Origin: Nematostella vectensis
Lineage: Eukaryota; Cnidaria; Anthozoa; Actiniaria; Edwardsiidae
Reading direction: 5' to 3'
Assembly (NCBI RefSeq): GCF_932526225.1
Contig: NC_064038.1
Coordinates: 16,175,575 to 16,239,574 of the forward strand
Length of the DNA: 64,000 bases
The stretch's first letter is position 1. Every line of letters starts with the position of its first letter. The translations under genes were made by a program, and so were the position numbers. Below, in pieces: positions 7,627 through 20,891 of the stretch. The notes under the pieces were generated by a model. It saw only the letters and a program-made list of their open reading frames with translations, did not search any database and was not told where the DNA came from.

Positions 7627-8453
7627 TTTTTTTTCTTAACTTTACTTGTTTGTCTTCGTGTTGTTCTGTAAGCCCCAATACTGCGTATGCACTCCTATCT
7701 TGTTCAAGAGCATAAGCAAAAAGCTTAGAACTCCATAGGAAGCTTCCATTTATTTGTTATTTTTTCTTTATCTCCAATCAATCTCGGCGTGATCGTATAG
7801 TGGTTAGTAGATTGCGTTGTGGCAGCAGTAACCCAGGTTCGATTCCTGGTCACGGCATTTTTTTAACTTTATTTGTTTGTCTTTGTGTTGTTCTTTAAGC
7901 CCCAATACTGAGTCTGCACTCGTACCTTGTTTAAGATCATAAGCAAAAAGTTTAGCACTCCACAGGAAGCTTCCATTTATTGGTCATTTTTTCTTTATCA
8001 GAATTCAATCTCCCCGTGATCGTATAGTGGTTAGTACATTGCGTTGTGGCAGCAATAACCCAGGTTCGAGTCCTGGTCACGGCATTTTTTTTAACATTAC
8101 TTGTTTGTCTTCGTGTTTTTCTGTAAGACCCGGTACTGAGTATGCACTCGTACCTTGTTCAAGAGCATAAGCAAAAAGTTTAGAACTCCTCTCTTTGTCA
8201 TTTTTTTTATCTCAAATCAATCTCGAAGTGATCGTAAACTGGTTAGTACATTGCGTTGTGGTCGCAATAACCCAGGTTCGAAACCTGGTCACGGCATATT
8301 TTTTCAACTTTACTTGTTTGTCTTCGTGTTGTTCTGTAAGCCCCAATACTGAGTATGAACTCATACCTTGTTTAAGAGCATAAGCAAAAAGCTTAGAACT
8401 CCATGGGAAGCTTCCATTCATTTGTCATTTTTTCTTTATCTGAATTCAATCTC

Positions 8454-8525
8454 GCCGTGATCGTATAGTGGTCAGTACATTGAGTTGTGGCCGCAATAAC
8501 CCAGGTTCGAATCCTGGTCACGGCA
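8454..8525 (+). pseudogene. tRNA-His copy, anticodon-stem mismatch
   Basis: C20a type with TTGAG for TTGCG in the anticodon stem, breaking pair 30:40. Acceptor, T arm and anticodon are intact. Confidence 0.75.
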
Positions 8526-9142
8526 TTTTTTTTCTTAACTTTACTTGTTTGTCTTCGTGTTGTTCTGTAAGCCCCAATACTGTGTATTCACTCCTATCTT
8601 GTTCAAGAGCATAAGCAAAAAGCTTAGAACTGCATAGGAAGCTTCCATTTATTTGTTATTTTTTCTTTATCTCAAATCGATCTCGGCGTGATCGTATAGT
8701 GGTTAGTAGATTGCGTTGTGGCCGCAGTAACCCAGGTTCGATTCCTGGTCACGGCATCTTTTTAACTTTATTTGTTTGTCTTTGTGTTGTTCTTTAAGCC
8801 CCAATACTGAGTCTGCACTCGTACCTTGTTTAATAGCAAAAGCAAAAAGCTTAGAACTCCACAGGAAGCTTCCATTTATTTGTCATGTTTTTCTTTATCT
8901 GAATTCAATCTCCCCTTGATTGTATACTGGTTAGTACATTGCGTTGTTGCCGCAATAACCCAGGTTCGAATCCTAATCATTTTATTTTTTTTTCAACTTT
9001 ACTTGTTTGTCTTCGTGTTGTTCTGTAAGCCCCAATACTGAGTATGAACTCGTACCTTGTTTAAGAGCATAAGCAAAAAGCTTAGAACTCCATGGGAAGC
9101 TTCCATTTATTTGTCATTTTTTCTTTATCTGAATACAATCTC

Positions 9143-9214
9143 GCCGTGATCGTATAGTGGTTAGTACATTGCGTTGTGGCCGCAATAACCCAGGTTCGAA
9201 TCCTGGTCACGGCA
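9143..9214 (+). tRNA. tRNA-His (GTG), canonical copy
   Basis: Reference sequence; anticodon at 9176-9178, 8-T terminator; GAATAC leader. Confidence 0.94.
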
Positions 9215-10292
9215 TTTTTTTTCTTAACTTTACTTGTTTGTCTTCGTGTTGTTCTGTAAGCCCCAATACTGTGTATGCACTCCTATCTTGTTCAAGAGCA
9301 TAAGCAAAAAGCTTAGAACTGCATAGGAAGCTTCCATTTATTTGTTATTTTTTCTTTATCTGAAATCAATCTCGGCGTGATCGTATAGTGGTTAGTACAT
9401 TGCGTTGTGGCCGCAGTAACCCAGGTTCGATTCCTGGTCACGGCATCTTTTTAACTTTATTTGTTTGTCTTTGTGTTGTTCTTTAAGCCCCAATACTGAG
9501 TCTGCACTCGTACCTTGTTTAATAGCAAAAGCAAAAAGCTTAGAACTCCACAGGAAGCTTCCATTTATTTGTCATGTTTTTCTTTATCTGAATTCAATCT
9601 CCCCTTGATTGTATACTGGTTAGTACATTGCGTTGTTGCCGCAATAACCCAGGTTCGAATCCTAATCATTTTATTTTTTTTCAACTTTACTTGTTTGGCT
9701 TTGTGTTGTTCTTTAAGCCCCAATACTGAGTCTGCACTCGTACCTTGTTTAAGAGCATAAGCAAAAAGCTTAGAACTCCACAGGAAGCTTCCATTTATTT
9801 ATCAGGTTTTCTTTGTCTCAAATCATCCTCGCCGTGATGGTATAGTGGTTAGTACATTGCGTTGTGGCCGCAATAACCCAGGTTCGAATCCTAATCATTT
9901 TATTTTTTTTCAACTTTACTTGTTTGGCTTTGTGTTGTTCTTTAAGCCCCAATACTGAGTCTGCACTCGTACCTTGTTTAAGAGCATAAGCAAAAAGCTT
10001 AGAAATCCACAGGAAGCTTCCATTTATTTGTCATGTTTTTCTTTATCTGAATTCAATCTCCCCGTGATTATATACTGGTTAGTACATTGCGTTGTTGCCG
10101 CAATAACCCAGGTTCGAATCCTAATCATTTCATTTTTTTTTCAACTTTACTTGTTTGTCTTCGTGTTGTTCTGTAAGCCACAATACTGAGTATGAACTCG
10201 TACCTTGTTTAAGAGCATAAGCAAAAAGCTTAGAACTCCATGGGAAGCTTCCATTTATTTGTCATTTTTTTTCTTTATCTGAATTCAATCTC

Positions 10293-10364
10293 GCCGTGAT
10301 CGTATAGTGGTCAGTACATTGCGTTGTGGCCGCAATAACCCAGGTTCGAATCCTGGTCACGGCA
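10293..10364 (+). tRNA. tRNA-His (GTG), C20a variant
   Basis: Fully paired; the only change from the reference is C at D-loop position 20a (GGTCAGTAC). Anticodon at 10326-10328, 8-T terminator. Confidence 0.93.
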
Positions 10365-10981
10365 TTTTTTTTCTTAACTTTACTTGTTTGTCTTCGTGTT
10401 GTTCTGTAAGCCCCAATACTGTGTATGCACTCCTATCTTGTTCAAGAGCATAAGCAAAAAGCTTAGAACTGCATAGGAAGCTTCCATTTATTTGTTATTT
10501 TTTCTTTATCTCAAATCGATCTCGGCGTGATCGTATAGTGGTTAGTAGATTGCGTTGTGGCCGCAGTAACCCATGTTCGATTCCTGGTCACGGCATCTTT
10601 TTAACTTTATTTGTTTGTCTTTGTGTTGTTCTTTAAGCCCCAATACTGAGTCTGCACTCGTACCTTGTTTAAGAGCAAAAGCAAAAAGCTTAGAACTCCA
10701 CAGGAAGCTTCCATTTATTTGTCATGTTTTTCTTTATCTGAATTCAATCTCCCCTTGATTGTATACTGGTTAGTACATTGCGTTGTTGCCGCAATAACCC
10801 AGGTTCGAATCCTAATCATTTTATTTTTTTTTCAACTTTACTTGTTTGTCTTCGTGTTGTTCTGTAAGCCCCAATACTGAGTATGAACTCGTACCTTGTT
10901 TAAGAGCATAAGCAAAAAGCTTAGAACTCCATGGGAAGCTTCCATTTATTTGTCATTTTTTCTTTATCTGAATACAATCTC

Positions 10982-11053
10982 GCCGTGATCGTATAGTGGT
11001 TAGTACATTGCGTTGTGGCCGCAATAACCCAGGTTCGAATCCTGGTCACGGCA
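10982..11053 (+). tRNA. tRNA-His (GTG), canonical copy
   Basis: Reference sequence; anticodon at 11015-11017, 8-T terminator. Its counterpart one 11-unit block later is 13511. Confidence 0.94.
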
Positions 11054-11671
11054 TTTTTTTTCTTAACTTTACTTGTTTGTCTTCGTGTTGTTCTGTAAGC
11101 CCCAATACTGTGTATGCACTCCTATCTTGTTCAAGAGCATAAGCAAAAAGCTTAGAACTGCATAGGAAGCTTCCATTTATTTGTTATTTTTTCTTTATCT
11201 CAAATCAATCTCGGCGTGATCGTATAGTGGTTAGTAGATTGCGTTGTGGCCGCAGTAACCCAGGTTCGATTCCTGGTCACGGCATCTTTTTAACTTTATT
11301 TGTTTGTCTTTGTGTTGTTCTTTAAGCCCCAATACTGAGTCTGCACTCGTACCTTGTTTAATAGCAAAAGCAAAAAGCTTAGAACTCCACAGGAAGCTTC
11401 CATTTATTTGTCATGTTTTTCTTTATCTGAATTCAATCTCCCCTTGATTGTATACTGGTTAGTACATTGCGTTGTTGCCGCAATAACCCAGGTTCGAATC
11501 CTAATCATTTTATTTTTTTTTTCAACTTTACTTGTTTGTCTTCGTGTTGTTCTGTAAGCCCCAATACTGAGTATGAACTTGTACCTTGTTTAAGAGCATA
11601 AGCAAAAAGCTTAGAACTCCATGGGAAGCTTCCATTTATTTGTCATTTTTTCTTTATCTGAATACAATCTC

Positions 11672-11743
11672 GCCGTGATCGTATACTGGTTAGTACATTG
11701 CGTTGTGGCTGCAATAACCAAGGTTCGAATAAAAGTCATGTCA
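11672..11743 (+). pseudogene. Extra copy with scrambled 3' end
   Basis: A GCCGTGA 5' part with C15 and anticodon GTG ends in AAAAGTCATGTCA, losing T stem and acceptor. This unit is the one missing from the next block (12360-14656), so it marks a one-unit gain or loss. Confidence 0.75.
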
Positions 11744-11902
11744 TTTTTTATTTTAACTTTACTTGTTTGTCTTCGTGTTGTTCTGTAAGCCCCAATACTG
11801 AGTATGAACTTGTACCTTGTTTAAGAGCATAAGCAAAAAGCTTAGAACTCCATGGGAAGCTTCCATTTATTTGTCATTTTTTCTTTATCTGAATACAATC
11901 TC

Positions 11903-11974
11903 GCCGTGATCGTATAGTGGTTAGTACATTGCGTTGTGGCCGCAATAACCCAGGTTCGAATCCTGGTCACGGCA
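11903..11974 (+). tRNA. tRNA-His (GTG), canonical copy
   Basis: Reference sequence; anticodon at 11936-11938, 8-T terminator. Counterpart of 14200 in the next block. Confidence 0.94.
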
Positions 11975-12821
11975 TTTTTTTTCTTAACTTTACTTGTTTG
12001 TCTTCGTGTTGTTCTGTAAGCCCCAATACTGTGTATGCACTCCTATCTTGTTCAAGAGCATAAGCAAAAAGCTTAGAACTGCATAGGAAGCTTCCATTTA
12101 TTTGTTATTTTTTCTTTATCTCAAATCAATCTCGGCGTGATCGTATAGTGGTTAGTAGATTGCGTTGTGGTCGCAGTAACCTAGGTTCGATTCCTGGTCA
12201 CGGCATTTTTTAACTTTATTTGTTTGTCTTTGTGTTGTTCTTTAAGCCCCAATACTGAGTCTGCACTCGTACCTTGTTTAAGAGCATAAGCAAAAAGCTT
12301 AGAACTCCACAGGAAGCTTCCATTTATTTATCAGGTTTTCTTTGTCTCAAATCATCCTCGCCGTGATGGTATAGTGGTTAGTACATTGCGTTGTGGCCGC
12401 AATAACCCAGGTTCGAATCCTAATCATTTTATTTTTTTTCAACTTTACTTGTTTGGTTTTGTGTTGTTCTTTAAGCCCCAATACTGAGTCTGCACTCGTA
12501 CCTTGTTTAAGAGCATAAGCAAAAAGCTTAGAAATCCACAGGAAGCTTCCATTTATTTGTCATGTTTTTCTTTATCTGAATTCAATCTCCCCGTGATTAT
12601 ATACTGGTTAGTACATTGCGTTGTTGCCGCAATAACCCAGGTTCGAATCCTAATCATTTCATTTTTTTTTCAACTTTACTTGTTTGTCTTCGTGTTGTTC
12701 TGTAAGCCACAATACTGAGTATGAACTCGTACCTTGTTTAAGAGCATAAGCAAAAAGCTTAGAACTCCATGGGAAGCTTCCATTTATTTGTCATTTTTTT
12801 TCTTTATCTGAATTCAATCTC

Positions 12822-12893
12822 GCTGTGATCGTATAGTGGTCAGTACATTGCGTTGTGGCCGCAATAACCCAGGTTCGAATCCTGGTCACGGCA
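12822..12893 (+). tRNA. tRNA-His (GTG), C20a with T3-G70 wobble
   Basis: The 5' strand is GCTGTGA, so pair 3:70 becomes a T-G wobble; all other pairs hold. C20a in the D loop. Anticodon at 12855-12857, 8-T terminator. Its counterpart 10293 keeps C3. Confidence 0.87.
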
Positions 12894-13510
12894 TTTTTTT
12901 TCTTAACTTTACTTGTTTGTCTTCGTGTTGTTCTGTAAGCCCCAATACTGTGTATGCACTCCTATCTTGTTCAAGAGCATAAGCAAAAAGCTTAGAACTG
13001 CATAGGAAGCTTCCATTTATTTGTTATTTTTTCTTTATCTCAAATCGATCTCGGCGTGATCGTATAGTGGTTAGTAGATTGCGTTGTGGCCGCAGTAACC
13101 CATGTTCGATTCCTGGTCACGGCATCTTTTTAACTTTATTTGTTTGTCTTTGTGTTGTTCTTTAAGCCCCAATACTGAGTCTGCACTCGTACCTTGTTTA
13201 AGAGCAAAAGCAAAAAGCTTAGAACTCCACAGGAAGCTTCCATTTATTTGTCATGTTTTTCTTTATCTGAATTCAATCTCCCCTTGATTGTATACTGGTT
13301 AGTACATTGCGTTGTTGCTGCAATAACCCAGGTTCGAATCCTAATCATTTTATTTTTTTTTCAACTTTACTTGTTTGTCTTCGTGTTGTTCTGTAAGCCC
13401 CAATACTGAGTATGAACTCGTACCTTGTTTAAGAGCATAAGCAAAAAGCTTAGAACTCCATGGGAAGCTTCCATTTATTTGTCATTTTTTCTTTATCTGA
13501 ATACAATCTC

Positions 13511-13582
13511 GCCGTGATCGTATAGTGGTTAGTACATTGCGTTGTGGCCGCAATAACCCAGGTTCGAATCCTGGTCACGGCA
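13511..13582 (+). tRNA. tRNA-His (GTG), canonical copy
   Basis: Reference sequence; anticodon at 13544-13546, 8-T terminator. Confidence 0.94.
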
Positions 13583-14199
13583 TTTTTTTTCTTAACTTTA
13601 CTTGTTTGTCTTCGTGTTGTTCTGTAAGCCCCAATACTGTGTATGCACTCCTATCTTGTTCAAGAGCATAAGCAAAAAGCTTAGAACTGCATAGGAAGCT
13701 TCCATTTATTTGTTATTTTTTCTTTATCTCAAATCAATCTCGGCGTGATCGTATAGTGGTTAGTAGATTGCGTTGTGGCCGCAGTAACCCAGGTTCGATT
13801 CCTGGTCACGGCATCTTTTTAACTTTATTTGTTTGTCTTTGTGTTGTTCTTTAAGCCCCAATACTGAGTCTGCACTCGTACCTTGTTTAATAGCAAAAGC
13901 AAAAAGCTTAGAACTCCACAGGAAGCTTCCATTTATTTGTCATGTTTTTCTTTATCTGAATTCAATCTCCCCTTGATTGTATACTGGTTAGTACATTGCG
14001 TTGTTGCCGCAATAACCCAGGTTCGAATCCTAATCATTTTATTTTTTTTTCAACTTTACTTGTTTGTCTTCGTGTTGTTCTGTAAGCCCCAATACTGAGT
14101 ATGAACTTGTACCTTGTTTAAGAGCATAAGCAAAAAGCTTAGAACTCCATGGGAAGCTTCCATTTATTTGTCATTTTTTCTTTATCTGAATACAATCTC

Positions 14200-14271
14200 G
14201 CCGTGATCGTATAGTGGTTAGTACATTGCGTTGTGGCCGCAATAACCCAGGTTCGAATCCTGGTCACGGCA
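14200..14271 (+). tRNA. tRNA-His (GTG), canonical copy
   Basis: Reference sequence; anticodon at 14233-14235, 8-T terminator. The following spacer has TTGTCTGTC, a change shared only with the copy at 16264. Confidence 0.94.
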
Positions 14272-15118
14272 TTTTTTTTCTTAACTTTACTTGTCTGTCT
14301 TCGTGTTGTTCTGTAAGCCCCAATACTGTGTATGCACTCCTATCTTGTTCAAGAGCATAAGCAAAAAGCTTAGAACTGCATAGGAAGCTTCCATTTATTT
14401 GTTATTTTTTCTTTATCTCAAATCAATCTCGGCGTGATCGTATAGTGGTTAGTAGATTGCGTTGTGGTCGCAGTAACCTAGGTTCGATTCCTGGTCACGG
14501 CATTTTTTAACTTTATTTGTTTATCTTTGTGTTGTTCTTTAAGCCCCAATACTGAGTCTGCACTCGTACCTTGTTTAAGAGCATAAGCAAAAAGCTCAGA
14601 ACTCCACAGGAAGCTTCCATTTATTGATCAGGTTTTCTTTGTCTCAAATCATCCTCGCCGTGATGGTATAGTGGTTAGTACATTGCGTTGTGGCCGCAAT
14701 AACCCAGGTTCGAATCCTAATCATTTTATTTTTTTTCAACTTTACTTGTTTGGCTTTGTGTTGTTCTTTAAGCCCCAATACTGAGTCTGCACTCGTACCT
14801 TGTTTAAGAGCATAAGCAAAAAGCTTAGAAATCCACAGGAAGCTTCCATTTATTTGTCATGTTTTTCTTTATCTGAATTCAATCTCCCCGTGATTATATA
14901 CTGGTTAGTACATTGCGTTGTTGCCGCAATAACCCAGGTTCGAATCCTAATCATTTCATTTTTTTTTCAACTTTACTTGTTTGTCTTCGTGTTGTTCTGT
15001 AAGCCACAATACTGAGTATGAACTCGTACCTTGTTTAAGAGCATAAGCAAAAAGCTTAGAACTCCATGGGATGCTTCCATTTATTTGTCATTTTTTTTCT
15101 TTATCTGAATTCAATCTC

Positions 15119-15190
15119 GCCCTGATCGTATTGTGGTTAGTACATTGCGTTGTGGCCGCAATAACCCAGGTTCGAATCCTGGTCACGGCA
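15119..15190 (+). pseudogene. tRNA-His T14 copy with 4:69 mismatch
   Basis: Acceptor reads GCCCTGA, so position 4 faces C69 as C-C; A14 is T. The same lesion recurs in copies starting at 17184, 19231 and 21740 (19231 also has G9), so it spread by duplication. Each has a 7-T terminator. Confidence 0.78.
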
Positions 15191-15803
15191 TTTTTTTCTT
15201 AACTTTACTTGTTTGTCTTCGTGTTGTTCTGTAAGCCCCAATACTGCGTATGCACTCCTATCTTGTTCAAAAGCATAAGCAAAAAGCTTAGAACTCCATA
15301 GGAAGCTTCCATTTATTTGTTATTTTTTCTTTATCTCAAATCAATCTCGGCGTGATCGTATAGTGGTTAGTAGATTGCGTTGTGGCAGCAGTAACCCAGG
15401 TTCGATTCCTGGTCACGGCATTTTTTTAACTTTATTTGTTTGTCTTTGTGTTGTTCTTTAAGCCCCAATACTGAGTCTGCACTCGTACCTTGTTTAAGAT
15501 CATAAGCAAAAAGTTTAGCACTGCACAGGAAGCTTCCATTTATTGGTCATTTTTTCTTTATCAGAATTCAATCTCCCCGTGATCGTATAGTGGTTAGTAC
15601 ATTGCGTTGTGGCAGCAATAACCCAGGTTCGAGTCCTGGTCACGGCATTTTTTTTAACTTTACTTGTTTGTCTTTGTGTTGTTCTGTAAGCCCCAATACT
15701 GAGTATGCATTCGTACCTTGTTTAAGATCATAAGCAAAAAGCTTAGAACTCCACAGGAAGCTTCCATTTATTGGTCATTTTTTCTTTATCTGAATTCAAT
15801 CTC

Positions 15804-15875
15804 CCCGTGATCGTATAGTGGTTAGTACATTGCGTTGTGGCCGCAATAACCCAGGTTCGAATCCTAATCATTTTA
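15804..15875 (+). pseudogene. Chimera: CCC-class 5' end, 3'-lost class end
   Basis: CCCGTGA and anticodon GTG in the 5' part, then CCTAATCATTTTAT. The join lies somewhere in the shared CCGCAATAACCCAGG region. Confidence 0.75.
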
Positions 15876-16263
15876 TTTTTTTTCAACTTTACTTGTTTGG
15901 CTTTGTGTTGTTCTTTAAGCCCCAATACTGAGTCTGCACTCGTACCTTGTTTAAGAGCATAAGCAAAAAGCTTAGAAATCCACAGGAAGCTTCCATTTAT
16001 TTGTCATGTTTTTCTTTATCTGAATTCAATCTCCCCTTGATTGTATACTGGTTAGTACATTGCGTTGTTGCCGCAATAACCCAGGTTCGAATCCTAATCA
16101 TTTTATTTTTTTTTCAACTTTACTTGTTTGTCTTCGTGTTGTTCTGTAAGCCCCAATACTGAGTATGAACTTGTACCTTGTTTAAGAGCATAAGCAAAAA
16201 GCTTAGAACTCCATGGGAAGCTTCCATTTATTTGTCATTTTTTCTTTATCTGAATACAATCTC

Positions 16264-16335
16264 GCCGTGATCGTATAGTGGTTAGTACATTGCGTTGTGG
16301 CCGCAATAACCCAGGTTCGAATCCTGGTCACGGCA
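16264..16335 (+). tRNA. tRNA-His (GTG), canonical copy
   Basis: Reference sequence; anticodon at 16297-16299, 8-T terminator. The TTGTCTGTC spacer mark ties it to 14200. Confidence 0.94.
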
Positions 16336-18309
16336 TTTTTTTTCTTAACTTTACTTGTCTGTCTTCGTGTTGTTCTGTAAGCCCCAATACTGTGTATGCA
16401 CTCCTATCTTGTTCAAGAGCATAAGCAAAAAGCTTAGAACTGCATAGGAAGCTTCCATTTATTTGTTATTTTTTCTTTATCTCAAATCAATCTCGGCGTG
16501 ATCGTATAGTGGTTAGTAGATTGCGTTGTGGTCGCAGTAACCTAGGTTCGATTCCTGGTCACGGCATTTTTTAACTTTATTTGTTTATCTTTGTGTTGTT
16601 CTTTAAGCCCCAATACTGAGTCTGCACTCGTACCTTGTTTAAGAGCATAAGCAAAAAGCTCAGAACTCCACAGGAAGCTTCCATTTATTTATCAGGTTTT
16701 CTTTGTCTCAAATCATCCTCGCCGTGATGGTATAGTGGTTAGTACATTGCGTTGTGGCCGCAATAACCCAGGTTCGAATCCTAATCATTTCATTTTTTTT
16801 TCAACTTTACTTGTTTGGCTTTGTGTTGTTCTTTAAGCCCCAATACTGAGTCTGCACTCGTACCTTGTTTAAGAGCATAAGCAAAAAGCTTAGAAATCCA
16901 CAGGAAGCTTCCATTTATTTGTCATGTTTTTCTTTATCTGAATTCAATCTCCCCGTGATTATATACTGGTTAGTACATTGCGTTGTTGCCGCAATAACCC
17001 AGGTTCGAATCCTAATCATTTCATTTTTTTTTCAACTTTACTTGTTTGTCTTCGTGTTGTTCTGTAAGCCACAATACTGAGTATGAACTCGTACCTTGTT
17101 TAAGAGCATAAGCAAAAAGCTTAGAACTCCATGGGATGCTTCCATTTATTTGTCATTTTTTTTCTTTATCTGAATTCAATCTCGCCCTGATCGTATTGTG
17201 GTTAGTACATTGCGTTGTGGCCGCAATAACCCAGGTTCGAATCCTGGTCACGGCATTTTTTTCTTAACTTTACTTGTTTGTCTTCGTGTTGTTCTGTAAG
17301 CCCCAATACTGCGTATGCACTCCTATCTTGTTCAAGAGCATAAGCAAAAAGCTTAGAACTCCATAGGAAGCTTCCATTTATTTGTTATTTTTTCTTTATC
17401 TCAAATCAATCTCGGCGTGATCGTATAGTGGTTAGTAGATTGCGTTGTGGCAGCAGTAACCCAGGTTCGATTCCTGGTCACGGCATTTTTTTAACTTTAT
17501 TTGTTTGTCTTTGTGTTGTTCTTTAAGCCCCAATACTGAGTCTGCACTCGTACCTTGTTTAAGATCATAAGCAAAAAGTTTAGCACTCCACAGGAAGCTT
17601 CCATTTATTGGTCATTTTTTCTTTATCAGAATTCAATCTCCCCGTGATCGTATAGTGGTTAGTACATTGCGTTGTGGCAGCAATAACCCAGGTTCGAGTC
17701 CTGGTCACGGCATTTTTTTTAACTTTACTTGTTTGTCTTTGTGTTGTTCTGTAAGCCCCAATACTGAGTATGCATTCGTACCTTGTTTAAGATCATAAGC
17801 AAAAAGCTTAGAACTCCACAGGAAGCTTCCATTTATTGGTCATTTTTTCTTTATCAGAATTCAATCTCCCCGTGATCGTATAGTGGTTAGTACATTGCGT
17901 TGTGGCCGCAATAACCCAGGTTCGAGTCCTGGTCACGGCATTTTTTTTAACATTACTTGTTTGTCTTCGTGTTTTTCTGTAAGACCCGGTACTGAGTATG
18001 CACTCGTACCTTGTTCAAGAGCATAAGCAAAAAGTTTAGAACTCCTCTCTTTGTCATTTTTTTTATCTCAAATCAATCTCGAAGTGATCGTAAACTGGTT
18101 AGTACATTGCGTTGTGGTCGCAATAACCCACGTTCGAAACCTGGTCACGGCATATTTTTTCAACTTTACTTGTTTGTCTTCGTGTTGTTCTGTAAGCCCC
18201 AATACTGAGTATGAACTCATACCTTGTTTAAGAGCATAAGCAAAAAGCTTAGAACTCCATGGGAAGCTTCCATTTATTTGTCATTTTTTCTTTATCTGAA
18301 TACAATCTC

Positions 18310-18381
18310 GCCGTGATCGTATAGTGGTTAGTACATTGCGTTGTGGCCGCAATAACCCAGGTTCGAATCCTGGTCACGGCA
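18310..18381 (+). tRNA. tRNA-His (GTG), canonical copy
   Basis: Reference sequence; anticodon at 18343-18345, 8-T terminator. It follows a GAAGTGA copy, a place usually held by a C20a gene, suggesting local conversion. Confidence 0.94.
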
Positions 18382-20130
18382 TTTTTTTTCTTAACTTTAC
18401 TTGTTTGTCTTCGTGTTGTTCTGTAAGCCCCAATACTGTGTATGCACTCCTATCTTGTTCAAGAGCATAAGCAAAAAGCTTAGAACTGCATAGGAAGCTT
18501 CCATTTATTTGTTATTTTTTCTTTATCTGAAATCAATCTCGGCGTGATCGTATAGTGGTTAGTAGATTGCGTTGTGGCCGCAGTAACCCAGGTTCGATTC
18601 CTGGTCACGGCATCTTTTTAACTTTATTTGTTTGTCTTTGTGTTGTTCTTTAAGCCCCAATACTGAGTCTGCACTCGTACCTTGTTTAATAGCAAAAGCA
18701 AAAAGCTTAGAACTCCACAGGAAGCTTCCATTTATTTATCAGGTTTTCTTTGTCTCAAATCATCCTCGCCGTGATGGTATAGTGGTTAGTACATTGCGTT
18801 GTGGCCGCAATAACCCAGGTTCGAATCCTCATCATTTTATTTTTTTTTCAACTTTACTTGTTTGGCTTTGTGTTGTTCTTTAAGCCCCAATACTGAGTCT
18901 GCACTCGTACCTTGTTTAAGAGCATAAGCAAAAAGCTTAGAAATCCACAGGAAGCTTCCATTTATTTGTCATGTTTTTCTTTATTTTAATTCAATCTCCC
19001 CGTGATTGTATACTGGTTAGTACATTGCGTTGTTGCCGCAATAACCCAGGTTCGAATCCTAATCATTTCATTTTTTTTTCAACTTTACTTGTTTGTCTTC
19101 GTGTTGTTCTGTAAGCCACAATACTGAGTATGAACTCGTACCTTGTTTAAGAGCATAAGCAAAAAGCTTAGAACTCCATGGGATGCTTCCATTTATTTGT
19201 CATTTTTTTTCTTTATCTGAATTCAATCTCGCCCTGATGGTATTGTGGTTAGTACATTGCGTTGTGGCCGCAATAACCCAGGTTCGAATCCTGGTCACGG
19301 CATTTTTTTCTTAACTTTACTTGTTTGTCTTCGTGTTGTTCTGTAAGCCCCAATACTGCGTATGCACTCCTATCTTGTTCAAGAGCATAAGCAAAAAGCT
19401 TAGAACTCCATAGGAAGCTTCCATTTATTTGTTATTTTTTCTTTATCTCAAATCAATCTCGGCGTGATCGTATAGTGGTTAGTAGATTGCGTTGTGGCAG
19501 CAGTAACCCAGGTTCGATTCCTGGTCACGGCATTTTTTTAACTTTATTTGTTTGTCTTTGTGTTGTTCTTTAAGCCCCAATACTGAGTCTGCACTCGTAC
19601 CTTGTTTAAGATCATAAGCAAAAAGTTTAGCACTCCACAGGAAGCTTCCATTTATTGGTCATTTTTTCTTTATCAGAATTCAATCTCCTCGTGATCGTAT
19701 AGTGGTTAGTACATTGCGTTGTGGCAGCAATAACCCAGGTTCGAGTCCTGGTCACGGCATTTTTTTTAACATTACTTGTTTGTCTTCGTGTTTTTCTGTA
19801 AGACCCGGTACTGAGTATGCACTCGTACCTTGTTCAAGAGCATAAGCAAAAAGCTTAGAACTCCTCTCTTTGTCATTTTTTTTATCTCAAATCAATCTCG
19901 AAGTGATCGTAAACTGGTTAGTACATTGCGTTGTGGTCGCAATAACCCACGTTCGAAACCTGGTCACGGCATATTTTTTCAACTTTACTTGTTTGTCTTC
20001 GTGTTGTTCTGTAAGCCACAATACTGAGTATGAACTCGTACCTTGTTTAAGAGCATAAGCAAAAAGCTTAGAACTCCATGGGAAGCTTCCATTTATTTGT
20101 CATTTTTTTTCTTTATCTGAATTCAATCTC

Positions 20131-20202
20131 GCCGTGATCGTATAGTGGTCAGTACATTGCGTTGTGGCCGCAATAACCCAGGTTCGAATCCTGGTCACGG
20201 CA
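20131..20202 (+). tRNA. tRNA-His (GTG), C20a variant
   Basis: Fully paired with C20a; anticodon at 20164-20166, 8-T terminator. Upstream T stretch is 8 long, as at 10293. Confidence 0.93.
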
Positions 20203-20819
20203 TTTTTTTTCTTAACTTTACTTGTTTGTCTTCGTGTTGTTCTGTAAGCCCCAATACTGTGTATGCACTCCTATCTTGTTCAAGAGCATAAGCAAAAAGC
20301 TTAGAACTGCATAGGAAGCTTCCATTTATTTGTTATTTGTTCTTTATCTCAAATCGATCTCGGCGTGATCGTATAGTGGTTAGTAGATTGCGTTGTGGCC
20401 GCAGTAACCCATGTTCGATTCCTGGTCACGGCATCTTTTTAACTTTATTTGTTTGTCTTTGTGTTGTTCTTTAAGCCCCAATACTGAGTCTGCACTCGTA
20501 CCTTGTTTAAGAGCAAAAGCAAAAAGCTTAGAACTCCACAGGAAGCTTCCATTTATTTGTCATGTTTTTCTTTATCTGAATTCAATCTCCCCTTGATTGT
20601 ATACTGGTTAGTACATTGCGTTGTTGCCGCAATAACCCAGGTTCGAATCCTAATCATTTTATTTTTTTTTCAACTTTACTTGTTTGTCTTCGTGTTGTTC
20701 TGTAAGCCCCAATACTGAGTATGAACTCGTACCTTGTTTAAGAGCATAAGCAAAAAGCTTAGAACTCCATGGGAAGCTTCCATTTATTTGTCATTTTTTC
20801 TTTATCTGAATACAATCTC

Positions 20820-20891
20820 GCCGTGATCGTATAGTGGTTAGTACATTGCGTTGTGGCCGCAATAACCCAGGTTCGAATCCTGGTCACGGCA
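20820..20891 (+). tRNA. tRNA-His (GTG), canonical copy
   Basis: Reference sequence; anticodon at 20853-20855, 8-T terminator. First unit of the 4556-bp offset repeat of 16264. Confidence 0.94.

Larger units (their letters stand above)
4591..7785 (+). repeat. Second copy of first higher-order block (matches 67-3213)
   Basis: Unit classes run in the same order as from 67, with offset 4524-4523 bp until 6176 and about 4752-4754 bp after the extra unit. Rare copies (GTC, GCCAAGT, GAAGTGA) recur in both. The second copy lacks the insertion at 2846. Confidence 0.88.
9831..14656 (+). repeat. Two adjacent 11- and 10-unit blocks
   Basis: 9831-12359 (2529 bp) and 12360-14656 (2297 bp) share unit order; the second lacks the unit at 11672. 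A third partial block starts at 14657. Confidence 0.88.
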